A stretch of DNA of 64,000 nt, taken from positions 27,285,595 through 27,349,594 of the forward strand of contig OZ023206.1 of assembly GCA_963995525.1 (NCBI GenBank), written 5' to 3'. The notes beneath the pieces are model-generated. The model was not told where the DNA came from, did not search any database, and saw nothing but the letters and a program-made list of their open reading frames with translations. A program made the translations under genes and the position numbers. Positions 1 through 11,541 of this stretch are shown here, in pieces; position 1 is the stretch's first letter; each line of letters opens with the position of its first letter. The stretch comes from Escarpia spicata (lineage: Eukaryota > Annelida > Polychaeta > Sabellida > Siboglinidae).

Positions 1-1497
1 TACAACAAACAAGTCGGCTCCAATCTTTTCGATCAAGTTCTTTATTTGTGGTCTTACTTCGGGATACAAAAAGAAACCTAAACAAAGTAAACAGTTTGTC
101 AATACAGTACTAACAATACAAATATACGTAAGTAGATATATTAATGATTATGATGCGTGGACACATGTCACACAGCACGCATGCGTAATATAATGAATCC
201 AGTATAATGTAAAGTAATCTAAAGATATATAATTGTCGTACAAGTTATACCAGGAATACAATTGTATATAAATCAACAACACAAGTATATGCATCTAACA
301 TATGCAATAATTACATAATCTACCATGACTGTAATGGCCATGCTCACCCCAACACTGCTCTGGAGGCTCATTAATGAATCTCACATCATTCATTCGAGGT
401 CTGGCTCCCTCCTACAATGGCATGGTGCAACATGTCATTTATAGCAGAACACATATAATTATTTCAACAAGTATTTCAATTCCATATTCCTATACTACTT
501 CGTGTTACCATATTCTGTTCCAATTATAGTATACCTATTCTGACTTGTAAAAATGACTTAACCAAACACTTGGCCAGTGTTTACCATCTAGCTACACTAT
601 CCAGGGTGGCTCCCAACTTGTTTTCAAGTGTCAGTCTCTAGGGAATATGCTCCACATCCTACCCAGCCAACCCCATAGGGTGAATAATCATGAGGACATT
701 AGTGGCCACTGGGCAGTTTCTGATACTGACTGCATAGCTTCATAGAACACATTTTGTTGCTAAATGCATAATATATTTTATATGTATATTAACCTAATAG
801 CACGTAGATTAAGCATCATAATACAAAACACAGTATCTGATTAAACATGATTAAAACGGTATACTCTGCAAGTTATATCACCAGCAGGATGCAAGTATTC
901 TAAAACTCATTAAGACCACTACTGTTTACAACCAGCCAGTGGGGGTCAACCACAGCATCCTGGGGTGTCCACTCAAAGCAATTTTCCATATAGTGAAAAC
1001 CCTCATAACTAAATAATTGCTTTCAAACATCCATGCAAGATTAGGTCTAATGATGGACAGTCTTTCAATTCATGATGTGGTACAAATAGAAAAGGGAAAT
1101 AATACCTTAAAAGTATTATTGAACAAGTTGACACCCACCAAAAAAAATGTCCTTGTTGTGCGAAACCCGAGCCAGCCTAGCCCACAGCTGCTGTACCAAT
1201 GTTTGGTGAAAATACACACGTGACCAGTGTCTCTGGAGTTTATCTCAAACCGTTCAAGCAACTAGTTACTCATAGTAATCAATTACCTAAATATAATTAT
1301 AATCAACACCTTAGCAATTAAATCATGAAAATGTAGTTTCACAAAATAAAGAATGTAACAATATCCGTCATCTACTTAGCATATGGTGCTGCCATATTGT
1401 GGCTGGTAGCGACATTAGAATGAAAATTAAGATGTATTCCATCTCTTAATTAGCATGTTACAACATCATTATGAACATGTGTAGGTGTCCAAACTGC
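1..1497. other. Intergenic, no gene seen
   Basis: AT-rich sequence with only short, uninformative open frames on both strands. The longest (68 codons near 1017 on the plus strand) has no recognisable domain and no splice context. No repeat shared with the rest of the window was seen before about 1498. Confidence 0.5.
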
Positions 1498-1640
1498 TAC
1501 TTTACACAAGTATCCACAACCAAACATAGGCCTACTACTGTTTCAACTCCGTTGTTCATATGTGTCACATCACGTGTAATGCCAGTGTGAATATGCACAA
1601 GTTTCTTTCGTGAATCATTCTTTAAAAAACTGAGTCCCTG

Positions 1641-1676
1641 CATACATATATTTATATATATATACATATATATATA

Positions 1677-1711
<35 letters not shown>
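1641..1711. repeat. AT microsatellite
   Basis: Mostly alternating TA/CA dinucleotides just 3' of the zinc-finger gene. The other duplication copy has only a short remnant near 21575-21605, so the tract has expanded or contracted since duplication. Confidence 0.8.
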
Positions 1712-1797
1712 GAATCGTTTCTTATCAGTGTGAGTAGGCGTACATATGTGACTTTAAATTGCCACTTGTATTTGTTGAGGATTGGAAGTCACACGTG

Positions 1798-3861
1798 TCA
1801 CATCGGTTTCTGATCATTGTGAAAACAGACATGTGATTTCAAACTATTAATGTATGCAAACTGTGCTCCACATATATCACATTTGTAGGGTTTCTCTCCG
1901 GTGTGGATACGGACATGGACCTTCAAATTACCATTTCGTGAGAACTGTGCGCCACAGGTATCACATTTGTAGGGTTTCTCCCCGGTGTGGATACGGACAT
2001 GAACCTTCAAATTAGCATTTTCTGAGAACTGTGCACCACAGGTATCACATTTGTAGGGTTTCTCCCCAGTATGAATACGGATATGCTTCTTCACATTAGA
2101 ACTTTGTGAGAATCGTGCACCACAGGTATCACATTTGTAGGGTTTCTCCCCAGTATGAATACGGGCATGATCCTTTAAATGAACATTTTGTGAGAACTGT
2201 GCGCCACAGGTATCACATTTGTAGGGTTTCTCCCCAGTGTGGACACGGATATGTGTCTTCAAAGCACCACTTTGTGAAAATTGTGCATCACAGGTATCAC
2301 ATTTGTACGGTTTCTCCCCGGTGTGGATACGGACATGGACCTTCAAATTAGTACTTTCTGAGAACTGTGCACCACAGGTATCACATTTATAGGGTTTCTC
2401 CCCTGTGTGAATACGGGTATGTTTCTTCAAAGTAGCACTTTCTGAGAACTGTGCACCACAGGTATCACATTTGTAGGGTTTCTCCCCAGTATGAATACGG
2501 ATATGCTTCTTCACGCTAGAACTTTGTGAGAATCGTGCACCACAGGTATCACATTTGTAGGGTTTCTCCCCAGTATGAATACAGGCATGCTCCTTTAAAT
2601 GAACATTTTGTGAGAACTGTGCGCCACAGGTATCACATTTGTACGGTTTCTCCCCGGTGTGGATACGGACATGCACCTTCAAATTAGTACTTTCTGAGAA
2701 CTGTGCACCACAGGTATCACATTTGTAGGGTTTCTCCCCTGTGTGAATACGGGTATGTTTCTTCAAATTAGCACTTTCTGAGAACTGTGCACCACAGGTA
2801 TCACATTTGTAGGGTTTCTCCCCAGTATGAATACGGATATGCTTCTTCACATAAGAACTTTCTGAGAACTGTGCACCACAGGTATCACATTTGTAGGGTT
2901 TCTCCCCAGTATGAATACGGATATGCTTCTTCACATGAGAACTTTCTGAGAACTGTGCACCACAGATATCACATTTGTAGGGTTTCTCCCCAGTATGAAT
3001 ACGGATATGATTCTTCACATGAGAACTTTGTGAGAATCGTGCACCACAGCTATCACAATTGTAGGGTTTCTCCCCAGTATGAATACGGGCATGCTCCTTT
3101 AAATGAACATTTTGTGAGAACTGTGCACCACAGGTATCACATTTATAGGGTTTCTCCCCAGTGTGAATACGGGTATGCTTCTTCAAATTACCACTTTCTG
3201 AGAACTGTGCACCGCAGGAATCACATTTGTAAGGTTTCTCCCCAGTGTGAATACGGATATGCTTCTTCAAATTGCCACTTTCTGAAAACTGTGCACCACA
3301 GGTATCGCATTTGTAGGGTTTCTCCCCAGTATGAGTAAGGATATGCTTTTTCAAATGAGAACTTTGTGAGAATCGTGCACCACAGGTATCACAATTGTAG
3401 GGTTTCTCCCCAGTATGAATGCGGGCATGCTCCTTTAAATTAACATTTTGTGAGAACTGTGCACCGGAGGTATCACATTTGTAGGGTTTCTCCCCAGTGT
3501 GGACACGGATATGTCTCTTCGCAGCACCAATTTGTGAGAATCGTACGCCACAAGTATCACATTTGTAGGGTTTCTCCCCAGTGGGGACACGGATATGTGT
3601 CGTCAAAGCACAACTTTGTGAGAATTGCGCATCACATGTATCACATTTATAGGGTTTCTCCCCAGTATGGATACATATGTGATTCGTCAAATCATCATTT
3701 TCTGAGAATTGTGCCCCACGGGTTTCACATTTGAGTAGTTTCTCACCAGAGTGTTTGCGTACTACATGTAGCGCTAAGTCACCACTGCTTAAAAACCGTT
3801 TATCACAAATGCCACATTTCAATCGTTTCTCAGCGGTACCCATCTGCACATTTGCAGACAT
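1798..3861 (-). CDS. 24-finger C2H2 zinc-finger protein (copy A)
   Basis: One open frame of 687 residues made almost wholly of C2H2 fingers, 24 in tandem at 28-residue spacing, joined by the canonical TGEKPY linker. Such proteins are usually nuclear DNA-binding factors; no effector domain is visible. The first finger (CGICDKRF, ending HVVRKH) is the most divergent. Finger 2 lacks its second Cys (CETR), finger 3 has Pro for its last His, and finger 5 has Ser for a Cys, so these probably do not fold. Recognition positions vary (SESGNLKKH, SQNVHLKEH, SESTNLKVH), unlike copy B. I chose ATG 3861 (MSANVQMG). The frame stays open 12 codons further, but only to a GTG. The ATG used in copy B is ACG here, with a frame shift just downstream, so translation must start later or from an unseen upstream exon. 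The open plus-strand frames over this region are shadows. Confidence 0.85.
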   Translation of the reverse strand: MSANVQMGTAEKRLKCGICDKRFLSSGDLALHVVRKHSGEKLLKCETRGAQFSENDDLTNHICIHTGEKPYKCDTCDAQFSQSCALTTHIRVPTGEKPYKCDTCGVRFSQIGAAKRHIRVHTGEKPYKCDTSGAQFSQNVNLKEHARIHTGEKPYNCDTCGARFSQSSHLKKHILTHTGEKPYKCDTCGAQFSESGNLKKHIRIHTGEKPYKCDSCGAQFSESGNLKKHTRIHTGEKPYKCDTCGAQFSQNVHLKEHARIHTGEKPYNCDSCGARFSQSSHVKNHIRIHTGEKPYKCDICGAQFSESSHVKKHIRIHTGEKPYKCDTCGAQFSESSYVKKHIRIHTGEKPYKCDTCGAQFSESANLKKHTRIHTGEKPYKCDTCGAQFSESTNLKVHVRIHTGEKPYKCDTCGAQFSQNVHLKEHACIHTGEKPYKCDTCGARFSQSSSVKKHIRIHTGEKPYKCDTCGAQFSESATLKKHTRIHTGEKPYKCDTCGAQFSESTNLKVHVRIHTGEKPYKCDTCDAQFSQSGALKTHIRVHTGEKPYKCDTCGAQFSQNVHLKDHARIHTGEKPYKCDTCGARFSQSSNVKKHIRIHTGEKPYKCDTCGAQFSENANLKVHVRIHTGEKPYKCDTCGAQFSRNGNLKVHVRIHTGEKPYKCDICGAQFAYINSLKSHVCFHNDQKPM

Positions 3862-5226
3862 ATTGAAACTTGTTATCTTTCTAACCTGTTTCCACACAGA
3901 TCACATTTGCAGTGGTTGCACTTGAAATGTAGTGTTTTTGTTCTCAAAGTGAGGAAGACTATCAGACGTCACATAATCCTGTGAAGCGGACTAATAATAC
4001 AAAACAGCACCTAGAGATAGTATTAAACTCTGGCGGTTTTTTTTAGAAATGGACAGCAAAGCACTATTGCCTACAAACAAATAAAAGTGAAACGAAAGTT
4101 CTTATATAGCGCAGTATCCTGTGACTTGGCTCGACGTTCTACGTTGCGTTGGTGCATATAACTGGACAATTTTTGTTGTTGTCAATGTGCACGAGTCTTT
4201 GCAGCGTTGTCACTTCATTGTTGACACTTCTCTCACAGTGTTCTGGAACAAAATATGTAAGTAATTATTAATGGAGTCAAAGACAATGAGACCACCAGAC
4301 GTTTGAAAGAGAGTACCTAAATTAAATAGACAATCCCACCAACATGTAGTTGTAAACTAACTATCAACTTGCATTATCAAAACATATTCGCTTTTTCTTT
4401 GACAACACTTGTGTTACAAATTCAAAAAAAATGGGCCAAGTGGCCCTGAAGTCCTTTGGACTAATACATCTATATGTGACCCCGGCTGACCAAATGAGTG
4501 ATAAGTCAGAAAAATTGTAACATTGTTTTCTTACATCCTTGTAAAGGTTTGGTAGAGTGCTTTACACGGTTTCAAAAAATATGACTGCTACAAAAATTTG
4601 CAAAGTTATGGAGCATTGAACATGGTAGGGATCAAAAAGTGAAAATGAAGAAAACGGCTGTTGAAGTTTTACATTATATATGCAAATGGATTGCATGGAA
4701 ATATTACATGCACAACATTCAAATGTGGCACACAGTATGTAATATGTGCGTTATGTTGCAATGATACACTGGAAGTACAAATGTGCTGCTACAAAGACTT
4801 ATCAAGTTATGCCAGATTATGTCTTCATGTGTAAAACTAAGAAGACATTTATTTGAGAGCAAAAGGTACACTCACTGTTTGATACAGTTTAAAACCTACA
4901 GGCAACTGTCCAGTTTAACAGGGGTCTAGTGGCTTAATGCTGTCTGTTGACACAAGCTACTGCCAGTGACCAATTACACATTAGTCACAGATTCCATCAA
5001 ACAATAGCAGGCAGAGAATTTTAGCTCCACAGCTGGGTGTAATACACAACCAGAGACACCACTGATTCATGGTCAAGTAGATTAGCTGAATGCACCAACT
5101 AAGACAATACACAACACTGTGAGTGACAGTGTCCAGAGTGAGGCCTAAGCAGTGTCCTCATTGCTGAATAGATCAATTAAACCTGCCAAGTGGGTAACAT
5201 TCTGCACAAGTGTTCATTAATCCTTA
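3862..5226. other. 5' flank of zinc-finger gene and unannotated repeat sequence
   Basis: Bases 3862-3970 are the remnant of the N-terminal coding part that is still open in copy B. Bases 4430-4865 match 24495-24875 in copy B and include a motif, CCTGAAGTCCTTTGGACTAA, at the left edge of that block. No other coding signal was seen. Confidence 0.5.
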
Positions 5227-5720
5227 GTGATTGATCAGAACACCAGACTGACCACATACCTAAACAAAGCGAATGTAATAGGTGAAGATTTGTCTCAACC
5301 CAAAAGACTTTATTGTGCCTTCATCGATTATAAGAAAGCATTTGATTTAGTAGACCGGTCCTCGCTGTGGTCTAAGATAATTTCATGCGGTATTAATGGT
5401 AATGTGTTGAAAGTTGTATACAACATGTACAAAAATGCTAAATCATGTATAAATCAGGGCCAGGCTGTGTCAGCCTTCTTCTCATGTGATGTAGAGGTAT
5501 GGCAAGGAGAAAACTTGTGTCCTTTGTTATTTGTTATTTACCTGAATAATTTTGAACACTGTTAGACACAATAATAATGGCCTTGACATGGCAGCTGGTG
5601 AAATTTACAACAACCTTAGCGATGATGATGTAGAAAATGTATGTTCTACTATATGCTGATGACACTAGAATGATTCAATCAAATACAGATTTCTTGCTTG
5701 TGTATAGCGGAACTATGTCA
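5227..5720 (+). pseudogene. Non-LTR retrotransposon reverse transcriptase fragment
   Basis: The translated piece includes FIDYKKAFD (RT motif A) and, after a PLLFVIYLNNFE stretch (RT region B), a frame change leads to LLYADDTRMIQ around 5650-5680, which is the catalytic YADD box. Both ends are missing and the frame is broken, so this is a fossil. A related piece lies inverted in duplication copy B (25640-25925, minus strand). The LINE clade was not determined. Confidence 0.75.
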
Positions 5721-6435
5721 ACTCTTCTAATGGTTGACATTTGGTTGTTTCAGGTGTCAACTATATTGTGAATCTGTAATTATTACTCTATATTGATACA
5801 ATTTACATAGTACCATGTCTACATCTGAGATGGGTTCAAGTACTCGAGTACTTGAGTACTTGTGTACTTAAGTACAGCAAGTACTGTACTTGGACTTATA
5901 CTTGCCATTTTGCTGAGTGCAATACTTGGACTTGTACTTGACCATCAAAGTACTTGGACTTGGCAAGTACTTTTTACAAGTACTTTTTACAAGGTCTATC
6001 GGAAGGATTGAAGAGAAATGGCTACAGTAAAAATGACTGTATATTTATTTATATTTTGTACAAAGCTTCATAACATGAAACATAATTGACTTGTGATGGT
6101 GGTTGATTGGTTTATAAGTATAAAGGGGATGATAAGCACAGGCACTTATAGGCATGTCAGCTGAGAGTTGAAGCCATCAGTCAATTATATGGGATAAACT
6201 AACAGTATCTGATGCCTTGATCAGTTGTAGTGGCTTCAGATGTTCAGAAACCACCAGTTCACTTGTATTGTGACTTTTGTGGTTGACATAATTGCCTAGG
6301 CTTAAGATAATGACTGAATAGTAGTCAGTTGCAAATTGCAATCTGTTCAGAACCTCAGAACCTGGCACTGCAGACAAGCAAGCATATTGTCAGTCATATC
6401 TACAAGACTGCAGAGTATAGAGTCTTACTACAGAC

Positions 6436-6570
6436 ATGGGGAACAAATCAGCAGCATTTGATCATTTTGTTTTTCTAACCAACGTACAAGGCAACTACAA
6501 AGCCCAGTGTAAACTGCGACATGAAGATTTCCTCCAGCTCTGGGGTAATAACAAACTTGTTGAAACACAG
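6436..6570 (+). pseudogene. Possible hAT BED-type zinc-finger exon remnant
   Basis: The frame reads SAAFDHFVF followed by NVQGNYKAQCKL, resembling the start of a BED finger (aromatic, then A-x-C). The second Cys is not at the expected place and the rest is unclear. Its position inside the hAT element supports the idea. A GT donor-like AAGGTAAGG follows at about 6570. Confidence 0.35.
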
Positions 6571-6861
6571 AAGGTAAGGTTATGTAAAAATTATTGCAAA
6601 TATGCACTATTATATATGTATGTTTGTACTACACCAGTATGCTATATATTAAGAATATGGTCGATCATCGCCGAGAAATGTTCTGAAGTACTTGTAGGCG
6701 TTGTAGTTTAACGGTATTATAGGGCTGGTATTACACAATAATGTCACAGGAAAACAAAATTCACAGAAAAAAGTCACAGGGAAGAAAGACACTTTAAATA
6801 TCAATAAATATCAAACAATATATAATCCTCGTACAAAAACATATGTAAAGGATGGAACAAC

Positions 6862-7015
6862 AAATTATATATATATATATATGTATGTATAATATACATA
6901 CATTGTATATATATATTATGTATATATATATGTATAATATACTTACATTGTATATATATTATGTATATATATATATTTTACATAATATAATAATTATATA
7001 TATACATAATGTTAT
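6862..7015. repeat. AT-rich microsatellite
   Basis: Degenerate TATATG/TATATA repeats within the hAT element. The small open frame across it is a product of the repeat. Confidence 0.8.
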
Positions 7016-8021
7016 AAAATATATAAATGAAATTTTGAATTTTACAAAGGGCAAATCCTACTAACCACATGTAACTAAATATCTGTACATCTGACCTATT
7101 TAATTAGGGAAATGTGGGCTGAATGGTAGGCTTGAGTAAATAAGGGTTCTATTCAAGTGGCAGAGGCTTCCCATCCAACACAAAGGGAATTAGCAGGCAG
7201 GTGTCCTTAATTGGCATTATGTGTAAATAAATGTGTCCACTGAGAAAGGCAATGAGATGAGGTCTGACTGATCTGAATTTGGACTTAATGTTTGCTGGCA
7301 GAAACTTAGCACTTGGCAGAAGAAAAAGCATAGTGAGTTTAGTTGCAGTTATTTCAATGACATTTGTAGTGTGGTTAAAGTCAGGCCTGGGGTCGATCAC
7401 TTCGCAATGTAATATATTACTGTTACTTAGTTTCCTTCCTATCACTGTTACTACTACATACTGAATGGAACATACTGCATATTTTTTATTTAATATTTCA
7501 GTACTATATAGGATTGAAAGACAAAAGCCGTCTTACTGCCACTTAATTGGGTTGAGTATAATCAATGTAACTAAACCATAATGCTCTACTGCTGTTTGGT
7601 GGATAGTTAATTATTAGCTCAACTACAAATACATCAGGATGTTTTTCACGCCTATGTTGTTTATCCCTAGTAGATTGCAGGCAGCCATTAAATCCATTGG
7701 TAGTTGGCCAGAGAACCAAGTTCAACCAACTTCAAAGAACTATTGAAGTCATGCATCTGTCACACTGTCCCAGTGTCTCCTGCTATGTAAACTCTAACAG
7801 CCTCCAGAGTAAACACACAGAGGGTCATAATTCACAGCTGGGGGGGGGGCAATCTTAAAACAACTGCTTAGATATCTTGTTTTATAGTTTTATTGTCATA
7901 ATATATTTAATTCAGATAGAAATATGATTTTTTTACTAGCTACATATTTGTTGTGCATTGATAAACTTTAATTTCAATATTAATTAATAATTTCAGAGAA
8001 AGCATGCTGATGTTACATTGA

Positions 8022-8294
8022 CAACAGGACAATTCCTCTTCAAACGAACTTGCTAAATATTTAGCACTCCCAACATTGCCAGAGGAGTCTGACCCCTTAG
8101 CTACCTGGAAGCTGCACAGGGAAGAGTTTCCCACACTGGCACGATTTGTACCAACCCATCTAACGGTCCAGGCTAGCTCTGCACCAGTTGAGCGACTATT
8201 TAGTGTCGCGGGCAAAGTCTTTCGCCCAGACAGATGTAGGCTAACTGATGAAAAGTTTGAACGGATCATGTTTGTGTGGTGCAACAGGAAATGA
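8022..8294 (+). pseudogene. hAT transposase dimerisation domain (C-terminal exon)
   Basis: The translation contains ASSAPVERLFSVAGKVF followed by a conserved R and L (RPDRCRLTDEKFERIMF), the hallmark of the hAT C-terminal dimerisation region, and ends at TGA 8292-8294. A TTTCAG acceptor-like site lies at about 7994, but the frame has a TGA shortly after it, so the exon start is uncertain. No catalytic DDE core was found in the element. Identification of the domain is firm; activity is not expected. Confidence 0.8.
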
Positions 8295-8612
8295 CTGTTG
8301 AGCGCTGAACATCTCAAGAGTTGACGCGAAATGCCTGTGTGTGTTGACGACTTGACTTAAATAAATAATGAAAAAACGCATAATACTGCTGCTTTTGTGT
8401 TTTCATCGCTTTGACCTTCACCATTATGAAACATAAACGTAGCGTTCAATGTACTTGACTAAAATTTTCAAAGTACTTGGTACTTGTACTTGAGTTTTTC
8501 ACAAAGTACTTGTACTTGCCTATATTTTTTAGGTGAGTACTTGTACTTGGCAAAATTGAAAGTACTTGTACTTGTATTCAAGTACTTTGTGCATGTACTT
8601 GACCCATCCCTG

Positions 8613-10239
8613 GTCTACTCAAGGCATGGTAAGCGTAAACAGAACAGTAGAATGCATTTGATATCAATAAAGTGTAGGATATTTCATTATATAGTTGTCC
8701 AGAATATTAATTGTCTACATTTGTCACCTACAGGTGACAGAATATATTAATTTTCTATGTTTGTCACCTACAGGTTTCTACAGACAATACATCTTTAACC
8801 AATAGACACCACAGTCACACCATTTTATAATAATTAAATGAACATCAAAATAAACACAACTTGCAATTATATAGAAAATCAATAGTTTTGAAGATACCGT
8901 TTAACAGTTTTAGGCAACTGTTCAGTCTAATATGGGTCAAGTGTGTCTACTCTGCCTGGGCCTGGTGACCAATTAAAGATTAGTCAAGGTCTCAATGGAA
9001 GAATAGCACTAGGCTGCAGAGTTTAGTCATGCTGCTGGCTTTCTGGCACATTAAACAAAGTCTGTTGGGGGTGGTCTCAAGGGCCCTTCTCAAAACCTCA
9101 TCACTAGATAATGTAACACTTTTGCACTTTGGGGGCCCCTTAGGTGCCCTTAGAATGCCCTCTTGTATATAGTGGCAGCACCCTAAGATATATATATATA
9201 CAAAATTAGAACAAAAAGTTACTGAACAGTTTTTGAAAAAATAGGCAAAATGTTACATTTTTATCAGTGTTGGGGTCCTTGGAGGCCCTAGGGAGCCCTT
9301 AAAATTATTCAATCAAATACAGATTTCTCGTGCATAGTGGCAGTGCCCTAAGATATGTCTACGTTATTAGAGAAAAAGTTGCTGAACGGTTTCTGAGATG
9401 CGGCAGCTAACGGCGGACGCAGAGTGATGGCAATAGTCCCTTGGACCTTCGGCCAAAGGACTAAAAAAGGTTCTAACCTACTCGTCGCACATTTAATATA
9501 GAAATGCAGAGTGTATTTGTGTACTGTAAATAACACAGTAATAACAATGGTATTTCCATACAAATTGTGTTGCGCTTTCATATGAATTATATTTGTATTA
9601 GATAGTTGTAGAAAGACTGTGTCATCTGCATGGACTTTACATTATAAAACTAGACAGGTCACAGTATTCTGGTCAATCATAGACATTTAATATGCTGCTA
9701 AAAATATTAAATAATTATGAATGTGACTATAATTTTTATGTGTTTGTCTAATTTTGATAGAATGGTTTATTGCAATTATTGCTGAAATATGATTTGTCAT
9801 GATTTTGTAAAATGTTTTATTGACATTTTAAGGTTGGTTGAGGTTATTTACATATTTATTATTAATACTTTGTTATTTTTTGTGTTTAACCAATTCAATT
9901 TAGGGAATTCATTCTCACTGCAATCTCGGTAGATATCAACTTTGAAGGTTATATATATATGAATCACTACTCAAATGCTAGGGCCTGGGAGTACGAATGT
10001 CCAACAAAATATAGTTTCAACTTGAGACATAGTTCTGTAATGCAACAGATGTCAACACAAAAGCATCATATTGGTGATGGTGGAGAAAATATATACTGTA
10101 TTTCATTTTTTTTAAACACCTGTAATCATCATCACAGGAATGATACAAATTGTTCAGTGAAGCTTGTTAAACAAAACTGGCATTTTCTCACACAACGAGG
10201 CTGTTCATACCAGCCATAGTGAATTTTGCAGATATATGT
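8613..10239. other. Repeat-derived sequence of duplication copy A, no gene
   Basis: Bases 9225-9470 match 26045-26300, and 9461 onward matches 27255 onward. In copy B a LINE fragment of about 950 bases sits at that joint. The open frame near 9959-10219 has a counterpart at 27745, but the two diverge in frame and show no domain, so I do not call a gene. Confidence 0.5.
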
Positions 10240-10545
10240 TCATTTAAAAAAGTGTGTATTTGCTGTGGGTAGCCCATATCATGAGAAAGACAGATGACAA
10301 CATAACCAAAATAGCACTACTTAAGATGGACCCCTGCACTGAAAGAAAAAGAAAACGAGGATGAACCCAAAACCTGGAGAAAGACTGGGGTCAGTGGGGA
10401 GTGTGAAGAAAGAATTAAAACGACTACATGTAACTTCTAAACTGGGCCCTGGGGTCAGGCTGAAACACAAGGTGCACACAGGAGGAGGGGGAGGACCACT
10501 ATCTTCGCCCTATGTGTCAGTGGGCATGAGGAGGGGTAAATAAGT
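10240..10545 (+). pseudogene. LINE ORF2 C-terminal fragment
   Basis: Broken frames spell an HVMRK region, then K-R-x-R and a GERLGSVKKELKRLH stretch, with a copy of CVSGHEEG detectable at the end. This matches the common tail of LINE reverse transcriptases (GH-x-x-R ... basic linker ... EELK ... GHEE). The copy at 28000-28310 is the duplication partner and stays open longer. Confidence 0.6.
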
Positions 10546-11089
10546 ATTTTCCGTTAAAAAAGGTTTTTCACTCAAAACAGCTTTGTTACCAATCTGTTTG
10601 TCTTTGGACTTCATGAAATAACAATTTTACCTTGGCAGTTTTTCAGAATGTTTACAAAACTTCATATTCAAGTGAATGTGACTATCTCTGGTATAAACAC
10701 ATTATTATTGCTCACCAAAATAAAAAGCATGCCGCGTGTGTGTGCTTAGTGCGAGATTCGGTCTCACGCTGATATTGATACAGTGGCTTTATCCGTTTAT
10801 CGCCCACGTGTCATTAAAAAAATAGAAAAGACAACAGCTTACCCAACCACAGTAATGATATGTGTTGCCATGTAAAGATAAACTACAATCTTAGACATTG
10901 TCGAACGCCAAGTCTCAATAATTCATGTTAGCCCATGAATACGCTGTGTGAAATCGAACACTTATAAACTGACAAATTGGGTGTGCGTAGCCGCGATCAT
11001 CCTCACGCCGTGGCGTGGCGCCACCGCTTGTTATAAGACTCCACAAGATAGAGCCACCGCTGAACGCGGCCACAACCAAGGAGCTGATA

Positions 11090-11541
11090 GGGGTAAGACC
11101 ACATTAAGGATTCGTCCGCCATTACCCGAAAGAGTGCCCTTGAAAATACCGTTTTGGTGTCATGTGTGAATTTTGTTCGAGCACTTTAGCATGGCACATG
11201 TCAGTCCAGTGAATACTAAATGTACTACTACATTAGATCTTTCACGAGGTAGCAATAAACATACGCTAGTCGCTCGCGTATTCGCACAATGGCTACTTTG
11301 CAGAACGCACCAATATTTCAAAATCCGTCACCAGATTGGGGCGAAATTTAGGGGTGTCAGGTTTGGGTGGATTTTTCTGAAAACTGAGGTATGAGAATTT
11401 TACGAGTTTTCCACAGCACTTGTGTCAATAGAGGTTAAATATGCTGTGAAATTTTCAAGAAAAGTGTTCGTCAAATTTAGCAGGAAATGAAGGAAACGTT
11501 ATAATGGCCGCCTATGTAAAATTTAAATGTGGTCTTACCCC
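11090..11541. mobile_element. MITE with 4-bp GATA target duplication and empty site in copy B
   Basis: The ends are perfect inverted repeats of 16 bases (GGGGTAAGACCACATT). The insert is flanked by GATA on both sides. Duplication copy B at about 28965-28980 reads GCTGATAGCTTCG, the uninterrupted target with one GATA. This proves an insertion after the duplication. It has no coding content; the small open frames inside are chance. Superfamily not assigned. Confidence 0.88.

Larger units (their letters stand above)
5825..8612 (+). mobile_element. hAT DNA transposon, decayed
   Basis: The ends form imperfect terminal inverted repeats: left CTGAGATGGGTTCAAGTAC, right (reverse complement) CAGGGATGGGTCAAGTAC. 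Flanks are GTCTACAT and GTCTACTC, an 8-base target duplication with two mismatches, the hAT length. About 150 bases at each end are packed with subterminal CAAGTAC/GTACTTG repeats, as expected for hAT transposase binding. A transposase C-terminal exon lies at 8022-8294 and a possible BED-finger exon near 6436. The interior also holds an AT microsatellite (about 6862-7015). It lies inside duplication copy A only. Confidence 0.75.

Noticed and set aside
2106..3734. Plus-strand frames rich in YHICRVSPQ over zinc-finger copy A
   Set aside because: They are antisense shadows of the 84-base finger repeat. No independent start, domain or splice signal.
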